Below, one piece after another: positions 28,766 through 38,352 of a DNA stretch of 64,000 nucleotides. The position numbers were made by a program, and so were the translations under genes. The stretch comes from Kitasatospora paranensis. Lineage in GTDB: Bacteria > Actinomycetota > Actinomycetes > Streptomycetales > Streptomycetaceae. The number at the start of each line of letters is the position of its first letter. Position 1 is the stretch's first letter. Location of the stretch: assembly GCF_039544005.1 (NCBI RefSeq), contig NZ_BAABKV010000001.1, forward strand, positions 1,178,001 to 1,242,000, written 5' to 3'. The notes under the pieces were generated by a model, which was not told the origin of the DNA, searched no databases, and was given only the letters and a program-made list of their open reading frames with translations.

Positions 28766-29527
28766 GTGACGGCTCGGCTGGACGCGAAGGTGGTGCTGGT
28801 GACCGGGGGCAGCTCCGGGATCGGACGGGCGGTGGCCGTCCGGGCGGCCGCGGAGGGCGCGGCCGTGGTGCTGGCGGCCCGCGGGGAGGCAGCCGGCGAA
28901 CGGGTCGCCGCGGAGATCCGCCGGGCCGGCGGGCGGGCGGTGTTCGCGGCCGCGGACGTCACGCTGGAGGGCGAGGCCGCTGGGCTGGTGGCGACGGCGG
29001 TGCGGGAGTTCGGGCGGCTGGACGGCGTGTTCAACAACGCCGGGGGCACCTCGCCGACCGGCCCGCTCCCGGCGATCGACGACGCCCGCTGGCAGGCCGA
29101 GCTGGACCAGAACCTCACCAGCGTGTTCTACGGCCTCAAGCACCAGATCCCCGCCCTGCTGGCGGCGGGCGGCGGGTCGATCGTCAACAACGCCTCGCTG
29201 GCCGGGGTGGTCGGGGTGCCCGGGATGGCGGCGTACACGGCCGCCAAGCACGCCGTGGTGGGGCTGACCCGGGCCGCGGCGCTGGAGAACGCCGACCGCG
29301 GGGTGCGGGTCAACGCGCTGGTGACGGGCAACGTCGACACCCCGCTGTACCGGCGGCTGCTCGGCGCCCCGCCGGTGGGCAAGCTCCGCACGGAGGCCCC
29401 CAATCCGGCCCGCCGGGTGGCCGACCCGGACGAGGTCGCCGCGTTCGTGGTCTTCCTGCTCGGCGACGACGCCCGCTTCGTGACCGGCGCCGCGCTGGCC
29501 GCCGACGGCGGCTTCACCGCGCAGTAG
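28766..29527 (+). CDS. SDR family oxidoreductase
   Basis: 253-residue short-chain dehydrogenase. TGGSSGIGRAVA cofactor motif, NNAGG, active-site serine in IVNNASLAG and YTAAK catalytic pair, and the C-terminal FLLGDDARFVTGAALAADGGF. A basic residue after the glycine motif and AARGEA in place of an acidic residue suggest NADP. GTG at 28766 follows GGAGGGGGCGGC. Divergent from the antiporter, upstream of the MarR-GNAT gene with a 46-base gap that contains an operator, so it may not be co-transcribed with it. Substrate unknown. Confidence 0.9.
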   Translation: MTARLDAKVVLVTGGSSGIGRAVAVRAAAEGAAVVLAARGEAAGERVAAEIRRAGGRAVFAAADVTLEGEAAGLVATAVREFGRLDGVFNNAGGTSPTGPLPAIDDARWQAELDQNLTSVFYGLKHQIPALLAAGGGSIVNNASLAGVVGVPGMAAYTAAKHAVVGLTRAAALENADRGVRVNALVTGNVDTPLYRRLLGAPPVGKLRTEAPNPARRVADPDEVAAFVVFLLGDDARFVTGAALAADGGFTAQ

Positions 29528-29553
29528 CAGGCGGGCACTGGCCTCCGGGGATA

Positions 29554-29573
29554 TCTCTGACTAAGGTCAGAGA
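29554..29573 (+). promoter_or_regulatory. Operator directly abutting the MarR-GNAT start codon
   Basis: TCTCTGAC-N4-GTCAGAGA, a perfect 8-4-8 inverted repeat whose last base is next to the ATG at 29574. It covers the ribosome binding position. MarR proteins commonly bind such sites and repress themselves; autoregulation is inferred. Confidence 0.65.
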
Positions 29574-30485
29574 ATGGAACCGTTGATGATCGCCCAGGTC
29601 CGGCGCTTCAACCGCACCGTCGCCCAGCGGATCGGCGCCCTGGACGACGCGTACCTCGCCCGCGGCCGGCCGCTCGGCCAGGCCCGGCTGCTGTGGGAGA
29701 TCGGCGAGGACGGCGCCGACGTCCGGTCGCTGCGCGCCCGGCTCGCGCTGGACTCCGGCTACCTCAGCCGCCTGCTGCGCGCCCTGGAGGCCGACGGCCT
29801 GATCGAGGTCGAGGCCGGCGGGTCCGACGGCCGGGTCCGCACCGTGCGCCTCACCGCCGCCGGCCGGACCGAACGGGCCGGGCTCGACCGCTCCTCCGAC
29901 GAGCTGGCCGCGGCGATCCTGGCCCCGCTCGCGCCCGCTCAGCGCACCCGGCTGGTCGGCGCGATGGCCGAGGTCGAGCGCCTGCTCGCCGCCTCCCGGC
30001 TGGAGATCCGGGTCACGGATCCGGGGGACCCGGCGGCCCGGCACTGCCTGCAGGCCTACGCCGCCGAGCTCGCCGGGCGCCTCGACGGCGGCTTCGACCC
30101 ACGGCTGGCCCGGCCCGTCGACGACGCCGACATCACCGCACCGGCGGGCCTGCTGCTGGTCGCCGGCCTGGACGGCGAGCCGGTGGGCTGCGGGGCGCTC
30201 AAGTTCCGGCGGGAGGGCACCGGCTGGGCGGAGGTGAAGCGGGTGTGGATCTCGCCCGCCGTCCGCGGGCTCGGCCTCGGCCGCAGGCTGCTCGGCGCAC
30301 TGGAGTCCCGGGCGGCCGCCGAGGGCCTGCGCACCCTCCGGTTGGACACCAACCGGGCCCTCACCGAGGCGATCGGCCTCTATCGCGCCGCCGGGTACCG
30401 CGAGGTGCCGGCCTTCAACGACGAGCCCTACGCCCACCACTGGTTCGAGAAGCACCTCGACGGCACCCCCGGGGCCGACGGCTGA
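29574..30485 (+). CDS. MarR/GNAT fusion: winged-helix regulator with acetyltransferase domain
   Basis: 303 residues in two domains. Residues 1-140 are a MarR winged helix (QVRRFNRTVAQRIGALDD, GQARLLWEIGEDGADVRSLRARLALDSGYLSRLLRALEADGLIEVEAGGSDGRVRTVRLTAAG). Residues 145-295 are a GNAT acetyltransferase (AGLDGEPVGCGALKFR, AEVKRVWISPAVRGLGLGRRLLGALE, LYRAAGYREVPAFNDEPYAHHWFEK). This fusion is a known actinobacterial type, thought to link acetyl-CoA or substrate state to repression. A perfect inverted repeat covers the region just before its ATG, and there is no other ribosome site. Confidence 0.92.
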   Translation: MEPLMIAQVRRFNRTVAQRIGALDDAYLARGRPLGQARLLWEIGEDGADVRSLRARLALDSGYLSRLLRALEADGLIEVEAGGSDGRVRTVRLTAAGRTERAGLDRSSDELAAAILAPLAPAQRTRLVGAMAEVERLLAASRLEIRVTDPGDPAARHCLQAYAAELAGRLDGGFDPRLARPVDDADITAPAGLLLVAGLDGEPVGCGALKFRREGTGWAEVKRVWISPAVRGLGLGRRLLGALESRAAAEGLRTLRLDTNRALTEAIGLYRAAGYREVPAFNDEPYAHHWFEKHLDGTPGADG

Positions 30486-30504
30486 ACCGGCCGCCGTTCG
30501 GCGG

Positions 30505-31563
<1,059 letters not shown>

Positions 31564-31631
31564 GGACCGATCGTCACCGGACCGGGCGGCGTCCGCGCGC
31601 CGGACCGGGCGGCCGAGCCTAGCGTGGGGGT

Positions 31632-32627
31632 ATGGCCTCAGCGGTGGAACTGGACGTGGACGGCCGCACGGTGCGGCTGTCGAACCCGGACAAGGTTTAC
31701 TACCCGGCACGCGGCTTCACCAAGCGGGACGTCGCCGAGTACTACCTCGCGGTCGCTCCCGGCGTGCTGCGCGGCCTGCGGGACAGGCCCACCACCCTGC
31801 AGCGCTTCCCGGACGGCGTGGAGGGCGAGTTCTTCTACCAGAAGCGGGCCCCGAAGGGCCTGCCGGAGTGGCTGCCCACCGCCCGGATCGCCTTCCCGAG
31901 CGGCCGCAGCGCCGACGAGATCTGCCCGACCGAGCAGGCCGCCGTCCTGTGGGCGGCCAACCTGGGCTGTCTGACCTTCCACCCGTGGCCGGTGCGGCGC
32001 TCCGACACCGAGCACCCCGACGAGCTGCGGATCGACCTCGACCCGCAGCCCGGCACCGACTTCCGCGACGCCGTCCGCGCCGCCCACGAACTGCGCGCCC
32101 TGCTGGCGGAGTACGGGCTGCGCGGCTGGCCGAAGACCTCCGGCGGGCGGGGCCTGCACATCTACGTGCCGGTCGAGCCGCGCTGGACGTTCACCGACTG
32201 CCGGCACGCGGTGATCGCGCTGGGCCGCGAGCTGGAGCGCCGGATGCCGGGCCGGGTCACCACCGCCTGGTGGAAGGAGGAGCGCGGCGAGGCCATCTTC
32301 GTCGACTACAACCAGATGGCCCGCGACCGCACCATCGCCTCGCCCTACTCGCTGCGGGCCCGGCCGGAGGCGACCGCCTCCGCGCCGCTGCGCTGGGAGG
32401 AGCTCGACGACGTCGTGCCCGCCGACTTCGACCTGCGCACCCTGCCCAAGCGGTTCGCCGAGGTCGGCGACCTGCACGCGGACCTCGACGAGCACGCCTT
32501 CGATCTGGAACCGCTGCTGGAGCTGTTCGCCCGTCAGGACTCCGGCGACCTGCCGTACCCGCCGGACCATCCGAAGATGCCCGGCGAGCCGACCCGCGTC
32601 CAGCCGAGCCGGGCCCGCAAGGCGTGA
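31632..32627 (+). CDS. LigD-type primase-polymerase (non-homologous end joining)
   Basis: 331-residue stand-alone LigD polymerase domain of the archaeo-eukaryotic primase family. VRLSNPDKVYYPARGFTKRDVAEYY, FFYQKRAPKG, catalytic acidic pair in LRIDLDPQPGTDF, the SGGRGLHIYVP histidine motif and VDYNQMARDRTIASPYSLRARPEATASAPL are all present. It fills or extends DNA ends, often with ribonucleotides. ATG at 31632 lies on the opposite side of a 68-base intergenic gap from the ligase gene; the two promoters must share it. Complete and apparently functional. Confidence 0.94.
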   Translation: MASAVELDVDGRTVRLSNPDKVYYPARGFTKRDVAEYYLAVAPGVLRGLRDRPTTLQRFPDGVEGEFFYQKRAPKGLPEWLPTARIAFPSGRSADEICPTEQAAVLWAANLGCLTFHPWPVRRSDTEHPDELRIDLDPQPGTDFRDAVRAAHELRALLAEYGLRGWPKTSGGRGLHIYVPVEPRWTFTDCRHAVIALGRELERRMPGRVTTAWWKEERGEAIFVDYNQMARDRTIASPYSLRARPEATASAPLRWEELDDVVPADFDLRTLPKRFAEVGDLHADLDEHAFDLEPLLELFARQDSGDLPYPPDHPKMPGEPTRVQPSRARKA

Positions 32628-32634
32628 CCGCGGG

Positions 32635-33327
32635 TCAGCTCGCGCAGGCGGCCAGGATCGCGGCCGCCGTCCACCGCCCGGCCGCGCCGGGCAGCCCGGC
32701 GAGGTGGCCGGCCGCCCGGGCCGCCGGCCAGCCGTGCGCCTCGGCCAGGCCGGCCAGCAGGATCCGGAGATAGCGCGCGGACGGTGCGGCGAGCGGCCCG
32801 GCGGTGTCCGGCCCCGACGCCGTCAGGGTGAGCACCGGCAGGCCGTCGAGGATGCCGCAGCACACCGCCGTCTCGTACCGGCCGGGCCCCCGGGGGTAGC
32901 GGCCCGGGGCGAGCACCGCGGCGAGCTCCAGGTCCGGCGGGCTCCCGGGTTCCCGGTGCATCTCCTGCGCGGCGAGGTCGGCGACCTGCTGGACGGTCAG
33001 CAGGTACCCGCGGCCGGGCGTCTCCCCCGGCGCGTCGGGATCGAACACGGCCAGACCGCCGCCCCAGACCTCGGAGCGGCCCGCGAAGGACACCGCGCCG
33101 GCCAGCAGCAGGGGCACGTCGGCGGCCGGCGGCCGCGGATCGCGGCAGCCCGGGTAGCTGCGGACCGCACCCGGCGGGCGGCCGCCGGCGAGGTAGCAGC
33201 CGAGCCGCGCACGGAGCAGGTTCGACCCGTAGGCGGCGTACCAGACCCGGCCGCCGGCCGGCCGGACGGCGGGCGCCACCGGGTCGGGCCGGCGGGGCGC
33301 CCCGGACCCGGCCGGCCCCGGGCTCAC
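32635..33327 (-). CDS. Gamma-glutamylcyclotransferase-like protein
   Basis: 230 residues. The segment VWYAAYGSNLLRARLGCYL matches the YGSNL substrate-loop motif of gamma-glutamylcyclotransferase/AIG2-like folds, followed by LLLAGAVSFAGRSEVWGGGLAVFDPDAPGETPGRGYLLT. Homologues are often mislabelled histone deacetylase in Streptomyces. The C-terminal 100 residues (RYETAVCCGILDGLPVLTLT, YLRILLAGLAEAHGW) are family-typical. GTG at 33327 overlaps the SMP-30 stop (GTGA) and is chosen for that reason; a GTG at 33279 is the alternative. Substrate unknown. Confidence 0.8.
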   Translation of the reverse strand: MSPGPAGSGAPRRPDPVAPAVRPAGGRVWYAAYGSNLLRARLGCYLAGGRPPGAVRSYPGCRDPRPPAADVPLLLAGAVSFAGRSEVWGGGLAVFDPDAPGETPGRGYLLTVQQVADLAAQEMHREPGSPPDLELAAVLAPGRYPRGPGRYETAVCCGILDGLPVLTLTASGPDTAGPLAAPSARYLRILLAGLAEAHGWPAARAAGHLAGLPGAAGRWTAAAILAACAS

Positions 33328-34181
33328 GGCCGCTGCGCCGCCGGGGCCGGGGCCGGGACGGCGAGCAGCCGGCCGGTGCGGGCCTCGGTCGCCCCGGCGG
33401 TGCCGCGCCACTCGGCGGCGGTCACGAACAGCAGCGGCTCGGCCGCCGGGCCGCCGAGCGCGCACGAGAAGCAGCCCCGGTCGGTGTCCACCGTCTGCAG
33501 CACCTCGCCGCCCTCCCGGACCCGGACGCACCGGCGGTTGGGCACGTCGGCGAACCAGAGCGCGCCCTCGGCGTCGAGCGCGATCCCGTCCGGGGCCGAG
33601 CCCTCCACGGCGGCCCAGACCCGGCGGCCGGTCAGGCCGCCGTCGGGGGCGATGTCGAAGGCGGTGATCCGGGCGGCGTACGACTCGGCGACCAGCAGGG
33701 TGCCGCCGTCGGGTGTGACGGCCATGCCGTTGGGGAAGGCCAGGTCGTCGGCGACCGTCCGCGCCGAGCCGTCCGGTGCCACCAGCGCCACGATGCCGCC
33801 GGCCGGCTTCTCGCCGGTCATCAGGTCGAAGCCGATGCAGTTGGCGTAGGCGGTGCCGCCGCCGGCCGCGGCGACCTCGTTCCACGGCCGGTCGCAGAGC
33901 GGCCGCAGGTCGGCGTGGGGCGTGAGGGTGCCGTCGGGGGCGCGGCGCAGCAGGCGCCGGTCACTCCCGGCGAGCACCAGCAGGGCGCCGTCCGGCAGCG
34001 GGTCGATGCAGAACGGGAAGGCGTCGATCCGCGCGGCGGTCTCCCGGTGGCCGTCCGCGTCCACCGCGAGCAGTTCGCCGGCGCCCCAGTCGCAGAGCCA
34101 CAGCCGGCCGTCGTACCAGCGCGGGGACTCGCCGAGGACGAGGCCCTCCAGCAGGACGCGGGGCACGGGAGGCTCGGGCAC
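33324..34181 (-). CDS. SMP-30/gluconolactonase/LRE family protein
   Basis: 285-residue six-bladed beta-propeller hydrolase, probably a lactonase. LVLGESPRWYDGRLWLCDW holds the metal-binding glutamate, and LAFPNGMAVTPDGGTLLVAES and GSAPDGIALDAEGALWFADV supply the asparagine and aspartate ligands. GTG at 34181 follows GAGGAG by six bases; an ATG at 34211 is further upstream without a good site. Translation is probably coupled to the cyclotransferase-like gene downstream. Substrate not assignable. Confidence 0.9.
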   Translation of the reverse strand: MPEPPVPRVLLEGLVLGESPRWYDGRLWLCDWGAGELLAVDADGHRETAARIDAFPFCIDPLPDGALLVLAGSDRRLLRRAPDGTLTPHADLRPLCDRPWNEVAAAGGGTAYANCIGFDLMTGEKPAGGIVALVAPDGSARTVADDLAFPNGMAVTPDGGTLLVAESYAARITAFDIAPDGGLTGRRVWAAVEGSAPDGIALDAEGALWFADVPNRRCVRVREGGEVLQTVDTDRGCFSCALGGPAAEPLLFVTAAEWRGTAGATEARTGRLLAVPAPAPAAQRP

Positions 34182-34293
34182 GGGGGCTCCTCGGTCGGGG
34201 AGTCGGCGCATCCATGATGGCCCGCCGCGGCCGGCCCGGGCGGTGGCCCGGCCGGACCGGCGTGTCGGGGCCGGGCCCCGGCCAGGGCGCCCG

Positions 34294-35472
34294 TCAGCCC
34301 TGCGGGCGGGTCGCGGCGATGATCCGGACGGCGTCGTCGATCTGGGCGTCCGTCAGGTCCCCGCGGGCGGTGAGGCGCAGCCGGGAGATGCCGTCCGGGA
34401 CGGACGGCGGGCGGAAGCAGCCCACGGCGAGGCCCGCGGTGCGGCAGTCGGCGGCCCACTGCACGGCGGCCTCGGGGCCCGGGGCGCGGACGGACACCAC
34501 CGCGGCGTCGGGGGCGGAGGCGTGCAGTCCGGCGGCGGTGAGCCGGGCGGCGAGGGTGTGCGCGACCTCGCGGGCCCGGTCCGCGCGCTGCGGCTCGGCG
34601 CGCAGCAGGCGCAGCGCGCCGAGGGCGGCGCCGGCCGCGGCCGGCGCGAGACCGGTGTCGAAGATGAAGGTGCGGGCGGTCTCCACCATGTGCCTGACGA
34701 CCCGTCGCGGACCGAGGACGGCACCGCCCTGGGAGCCCAGCGACTTGGAGAGGGTGACGGTGGCGACGGTGTCCGGCTCGCCGGCGAGTCCGGCGGCGGC
34801 GAGCGCGCCCCGGCCGCCCGGCCCGACCACACCGAGTCCGTGCGCGTCGTCGACCAGCAGCGCGGCGCCGTGCGCCCGGGCGGCGGCGGACAGGCCGGCC
34901 AGCGGGGCGGCGTTGCCGTCCACCGAGAAGACCGAGTCGGAGACGACCAGCGCCCGCGGGTGACGACGCCCGGCGAGGGCCTCGGCGACGGCGGCCGGGT
35001 CCGCGTGCGGGGCGCGGTGGACGTCGCTGCGCGACAGCCGGCACCCGTCGATCAGTGAGGCGTGGTTGTACGCGTCGGAGACGATCAGGGTGTCCGGGTC
35101 GGTCAGCGCGGTGAGCGCGGCCAGGTTGGCGGCGTACCCGGAGGAGAACACCAGAGCGGCCTCGAAGCCGCAGAACTCCGCGAGCTCGTCCTCGAGTTCG
35201 GTGTGCAGGGCGGTGGTGCCGGTGACCAGCCGGGAGCCGGTGGCGCCGGCGCCCCAGCGCAGCGCGGCGTCGGCGGCCGCCCGGGTGACGGCGGGGTGGT
35301 GCACGAGGCCGAGGTAGTCGTTGCTCGCGAGGTCCAGGACGGGGTCGTCGGCGGGCCGGCTGCGCAGCGTCCGGGTGAGTCCGGCCCGGGCCCGGAGGTC
35401 GGCGGACTCGTCGAGCCAGTCGAAGACGGCGGTCGGGGTGCGGGTCGGCTGCGGCGCGGCGGGGAGGACCAT
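34294..35472 (-). CDS. bioF: 8-amino-7-oxononanoate synthase
   Basis: PLP enzyme joining pimeloyl-CoA/ACP and alanine, the first committed step of biotin ring formation. 392 residues. LASNDYLGLVHHPAVTRAA, GSRLVTGTTALHTELEDELAEF, YNHASLIDG, LLVDDAHGLGVVGPGGRG and the PLP-lysine motif TVTLSKSLGSQGG are in place. Related to Kbl at 23-24.5 kb but clearly of the BioF branch. ATG at 35472. No bioA, bioB or bioD gene is adjacent; in this window it stands alone, divergent from the PucR gene. Confidence 0.9.
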   Translation of the reverse strand: MVLPAAPQPTRTPTAVFDWLDESADLRARAGLTRTLRSRPADDPVLDLASNDYLGLVHHPAVTRAAADAALRWGAGATGSRLVTGTTALHTELEDELAEFCGFEAALVFSSGYAANLAALTALTDPDTLIVSDAYNHASLIDGCRLSRSDVHRAPHADPAAVAEALAGRRHPRALVVSDSVFSVDGNAAPLAGLSAAARAHGAALLVDDAHGLGVVGPGGRGALAAAGLAGEPDTVATVTLSKSLGSQGGAVLGPRRVVRHMVETARTFIFDTGLAPAAAGAALGALRLLRAEPQRADRAREVAHTLAARLTAAGLHASAPDAAVVSVRAPGPEAAVQWAADCRTAGLAVGCFRPPSVPDGISRLRLTARGDLTDAQIDDAVRIIAATRPQG

Positions 35473-35624
35473 GGCGGCACTCTGGCACGGCCGGGAGCGG
35501 GGCGGCAACGTGCGCCTGGGCACACGGCGCGGAGCCCCGGCGCGGCGGCTGTGCTGCGCGTAGACTCCCCCGCCCCGGGGCCGGACGGGCCCCGGCGACG
35601 GTGGTCCGGCTGAGGGGAGCGTCC

Positions 35625-37214
35625 GTGGGTGAGGGCCGACTGACCGTGCGGGACGTGCTGGCACTGGAGCTGGTCGCACCGTGGGGAGCCGAGGTGGTGG
35701 CCTGCCCGGCGCGGCTGGACCGGCCGGTGCGCTGGCTGCACGTGGCGGAGGCGGCGGACGTCGCGGTGATGCTGACCGGCGGTGAGATGGTGCTGACGAC
35801 CGGGCTGCTGCTGGCGGACGACGAGCGGGCCCAGGTCGCCTACGTGGAGTCGATGCAGCGGGCCGGGGCAGCGGCCGTGGTGCTGGGCCTGGGCCGCGCG
35901 TTCGCCACCACACCGGAGGCGATGCGCCGGGCGGCCTCGCGGTGCGGGCTGCCGATGGTGGTGCTGCACCGGCCGGCGCCGTTCGCCCGGCTGACGGAGG
36001 AGGTGCACGCCCGTCTGCTGCACGGGCGGTTCGCGGCACTGGACCTGTCGGACCGGATGGGCGGCTCGCTGTCCGCGCTCAACCTGTCGGGGTGCCGCTG
36101 CAGCGCCTGCTGGACGAGATCGCCGGCTACGCGGGCTGCCCGGCCGTGGTGGTGAACCTGGCCCACCGGGTGCTGGCGTCGGCGGGCGAGCCGGGGCGCT
36201 CGACGACCTGCTGCGGGACTGGGAGCGGGTGTCCCGGCAGGTGGCGCGGGTGCTGGGGAACGGGCCGGTGACGGTCGGTCCGGACGGCTGGACGGTGGCC
36301 CGGCTGGAGGCCCGCGGCCGGCAGTGGGGCCATCTCGTGCTCTTCGGCCACCAGGGCGGCGCGGACACCGGGCAGGTGCTGGGCCGGCGGGCGGCGGAGG
36401 CGCTGGCGGTGCACCGGCTGCTGGCCGACCCGGTGCGCGGCTGGGAGCGCGGCTGGGAGGACCAGGCGGCGGAGGCGCTGCTGGCCGACCTGGCGTCGGG
36501 GACGGCCCGCCCGGAGCAGTTGCTGCCGCGGTTCCGGGCAGCGGGTCTGCCGGTGGAGCGCCGGACGTTCGTCCCGGTGGTGGTGCGCCGCGTCGGCGGG
36601 GAGGGGTGCTCTGCGCGAGCGTGCGGCGGGCGCTGGAGGAGGAGGCGGTCGCGGGCCTGGTCGCCCGGCTGGAGCCGGACGGCGCGGTGGCCGCGCTGCT
36701 GAGCATCCCGTCCGAGCGCGACCCGGACACCGAGGTCGACCGGCTCGCCGCGCGGCTCCAGGCCCGGCTGGCCCCGCTCGGCGGCCCGGCGGTGATCGGC
36801 GCGGGCTTCGGCTGCCAGGTGCTGGACGAGGTGCGGCGCTCCTTCCTGGAGGCGGTGCACGTCGCGGACGCGGCCCTGGCCGGCCCGCCCTCGGGCCCGG
36901 TCGCGCGGCTGCGGGACGTGCGGCTGCGCGGGCTGGTCCGGCTGCTGCGGGACGAGCCGGAGCTGCAGGCGTTCATCGGCCGCGAGCTGGGCCCACTGCT
37001 GGGCCGCCCGGAGCTGCTGGACGTGCTGCGGACGTACCTGCGGACGGGCCGGAACAAGTCGCTGGCCGCGCAGGAGCAGCACGTCAGCCGGCCGGCGATG
37101 TACCGCAGGCTGCAGAGCATAGAGACGCTGCTCGGGATCGAACTGGACGACCTGGAGCAGCTGACCTCGTTGTACGTGGCGCTGCTCGCGCACGACGCGC
37201 AGCGCGGGCCGTGA
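35625..37214 (+). CDS. PucR family transcriptional regulator, three frameshifts
   Basis: About 530 residues when repaired. The PucR N-terminal domain runs from VRDVLALELVAPWGAEVVACPA through LTGGEMVLTTGLLLADDE to DLSDRMGGSLSALNLSG. The frame breaks at three GGGG runs: 36089-36092 (then VPLQRLLDEIAGYAGCPAVVV), 36193-36196 (then ALDDLLRDWERVSRQVARVLG) and 36603-36606 (then VLCASVRRALEEEAVAGLVARLE). One G restored at each rebuilds the CdaR-like middle and the HTH_30 C terminus LLDVLRTYLRTGRNKSLAAQEQHVSRPAMYRRLQSIE. GTG after GAGGGGAGCGTCC. Target genes unknown; bioF is divergent. Confidence 0.85.
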
Positions 37215-37286
37215 CCCGGCGCGGGCGCCGCGGGCGGCTGCCTCCCGGACACTTCGGAGCGTCCCGGCGGTTTCACCCTGAGTTCT

Positions 37287-37304
37287 CTCTACATCGCTGT
37301 AGAG
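37287..37304. promoter_or_regulatory. Perfect 7-4-7 palindrome upstream of a small hypothetical gene
   Basis: CTCTACA-N4-TGTAGAG in an AT-rich patch (TTCTCTCTACA...), 38 bases before the GTG at 37343. The TACA/TGTA arms recall BlaI/MecI-family operators. No such regulator is adjacent. Likely overlaps the promoter. Confidence 0.5.
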
Positions 37305-37342
37305 TTCGGTGACGACCGACGGCGAGCAGGGAGCGGACGACG

Positions 37343-37588
37343 GTGGACGGCGTGCAGACGGAGCGGACCAGGTGGGAACCCCCGGAGACCCAGGTGGAAC
37401 GGGTGTACCAGCCGGTCGAGGTGCGGTTCGAGGACGGCGGCTGGGCGGTGGGCCGGATCAACGCCTGGTGGCGGGCGGAGGACGGCACCCGGTGGTGCAG
37501 GGTGCGGCTGCTGCGCCGCGGCGGCGAGCCGCGCTGGATGGTCTTCGACCCCGACCGGCTGGCCCTGCTCCCCGCCCACGGGATCTGA
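37343..37588 (+). CDS. Small hypothetical protein
   Basis: 81 residues, soluble, tryptophan-rich: VRFEDGGWAVGRINAWWRAEDGTRWCRVRLLRRGGEPRWMVFDP. Reads as a small beta-barrel-like domain; homologues are common in Streptomyces without known role. GTG at 37343 with GGGAG nine bases upstream. A palindromic operator precedes it. No partner gene: the TerD gene follows 128 bases on. Function not known. Confidence 0.7.
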   Translation: MDGVQTERTRWEPPETQVERVYQPVEVRFEDGGWAVGRINAWWRAEDGTRWCRVRLLRRGGEPRWMVFDPDRLALLPAHGI

Positions 37589-37716
37589 ACCGGACTCCCG
37601 CGCGTCCTCCCTGGTGATACCCGGCCGCCGGTCCGGGGTAGGCAGGCAGTGGGCGGGGCGCCACGGCCGGCCCGGGCGGCACGGCGGCCACGACGGAAGG
37701 CAGGGTGAAGGACTCC

Positions 37717-38298
37717 ATGACGGTGAACCTCGGCAAGGGCCAGAAGGTCGACCTCGGCAAGCCGGGCGGCGGCACGCTGGAGGTGGTGCGGATGGGCCTC
37801 GGCTGGCAGGCCGCACCGCGCAAGGGCTTCCTCGCCAAGCTGATGGCCCGGGAGATCGACCTCGACGCCTCCGCGGTCCTCTTCGCCGGGCGCAAGCCCG
37901 TCGACGTGGTCTACTTCCAGCACCTGAACAGCTCGGACGGGTCCGTCCGGCACAGCGGCGACAACCTCACCGGCGGCGCCGGACAGGGCGCCGACGACGA
38001 GTCGATCACCGTGCACCTGGGCAAGGTCCCGGCTCAGGTCGACCAGATCGTCTTCACGGTGAACTCCTTCACCGGCCAGACCTTCCAGGACGTCGAGAAC
38101 GCGTTCTGCCGGCTGGTCGACGAATCCACCGGGCAGGAGCTCGCCCGCTACACGCTCACCGGCGGCGGCCGGCACACGGCGCAGATCATGGCCAAGATGA
38201 CCCGCGCCGGCAGCGGCTGGCAGATGACGGCGATCGGGGCGCCGACCAACGGCCGCACCTTCCAGGACCTCATCCCGGACATCGAGCAGCACCTCTGA
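37717..38298 (+). CDS. TerD family protein
   Basis: 193 residues, the usual TerD length. MTVNLGKGQKVDLGK, IDLDASAVLFAG, DNLTGGAGQGADDESITVHLGKVPAQVDQIVFTVNSF and ARYTLTGGGRHTAQIMAKM fit the calcium-binding TerD/CABP fold linked to tellurite and general stress resistance. Acidic calcium ligands (DLDASAV, GDDESI-type) are present. ATG at 37717 chosen; the in-frame GTG at 37705 would add four residues. Single gene ended by a strong hairpin; not part of a ter cluster here. Confidence 0.9.
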   Translation: MTVNLGKGQKVDLGKPGGGTLEVVRMGLGWQAAPRKGFLAKLMAREIDLDASAVLFAGRKPVDVVYFQHLNSSDGSVRHSGDNLTGGAGQGADDESITVHLGKVPAQVDQIVFTVNSFTGQTFQDVENAFCRLVDESTGQELARYTLTGGGRHTAQIMAKMTRAGSGWQMTAIGAPTNGRTFQDLIPDIEQHL

Positions 38299-38303
38299 CG
38301 GCA

Positions 38304-38348
38304 GGTCGGGGCCGGGCCGCGCCCGGACGGGCGGCCCCGGCCCCGACC
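38304..38348. terminator. Strong hairpin between convergent terD-like and padR-like genes
   Basis: GGTCGGGGCCGGG-CCGC pairs with GCGGCCCCGGCCCCGACC around a ten-base loop, with one bulged base. Lies exactly between two convergent stops, so probably a bidirectional terminator. Confidence 0.7.
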
Positions 38349-38352
38349 GCGT

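Noticed and set aside
32635..33327. Histone deacetylase label often given to this family
   Set aside because: No deacetylase motifs; the YGSNL loop points to a gamma-glutamylcyclotransferase-like fold.
36089..36606. Programmed frameshifting in the PucR gene
   Set aside because: Three shifts of the same direction in one gene, with no slippery sequence or stimulatory structure in common, and the same defect in many unrelated genes, fit sequencing error better.
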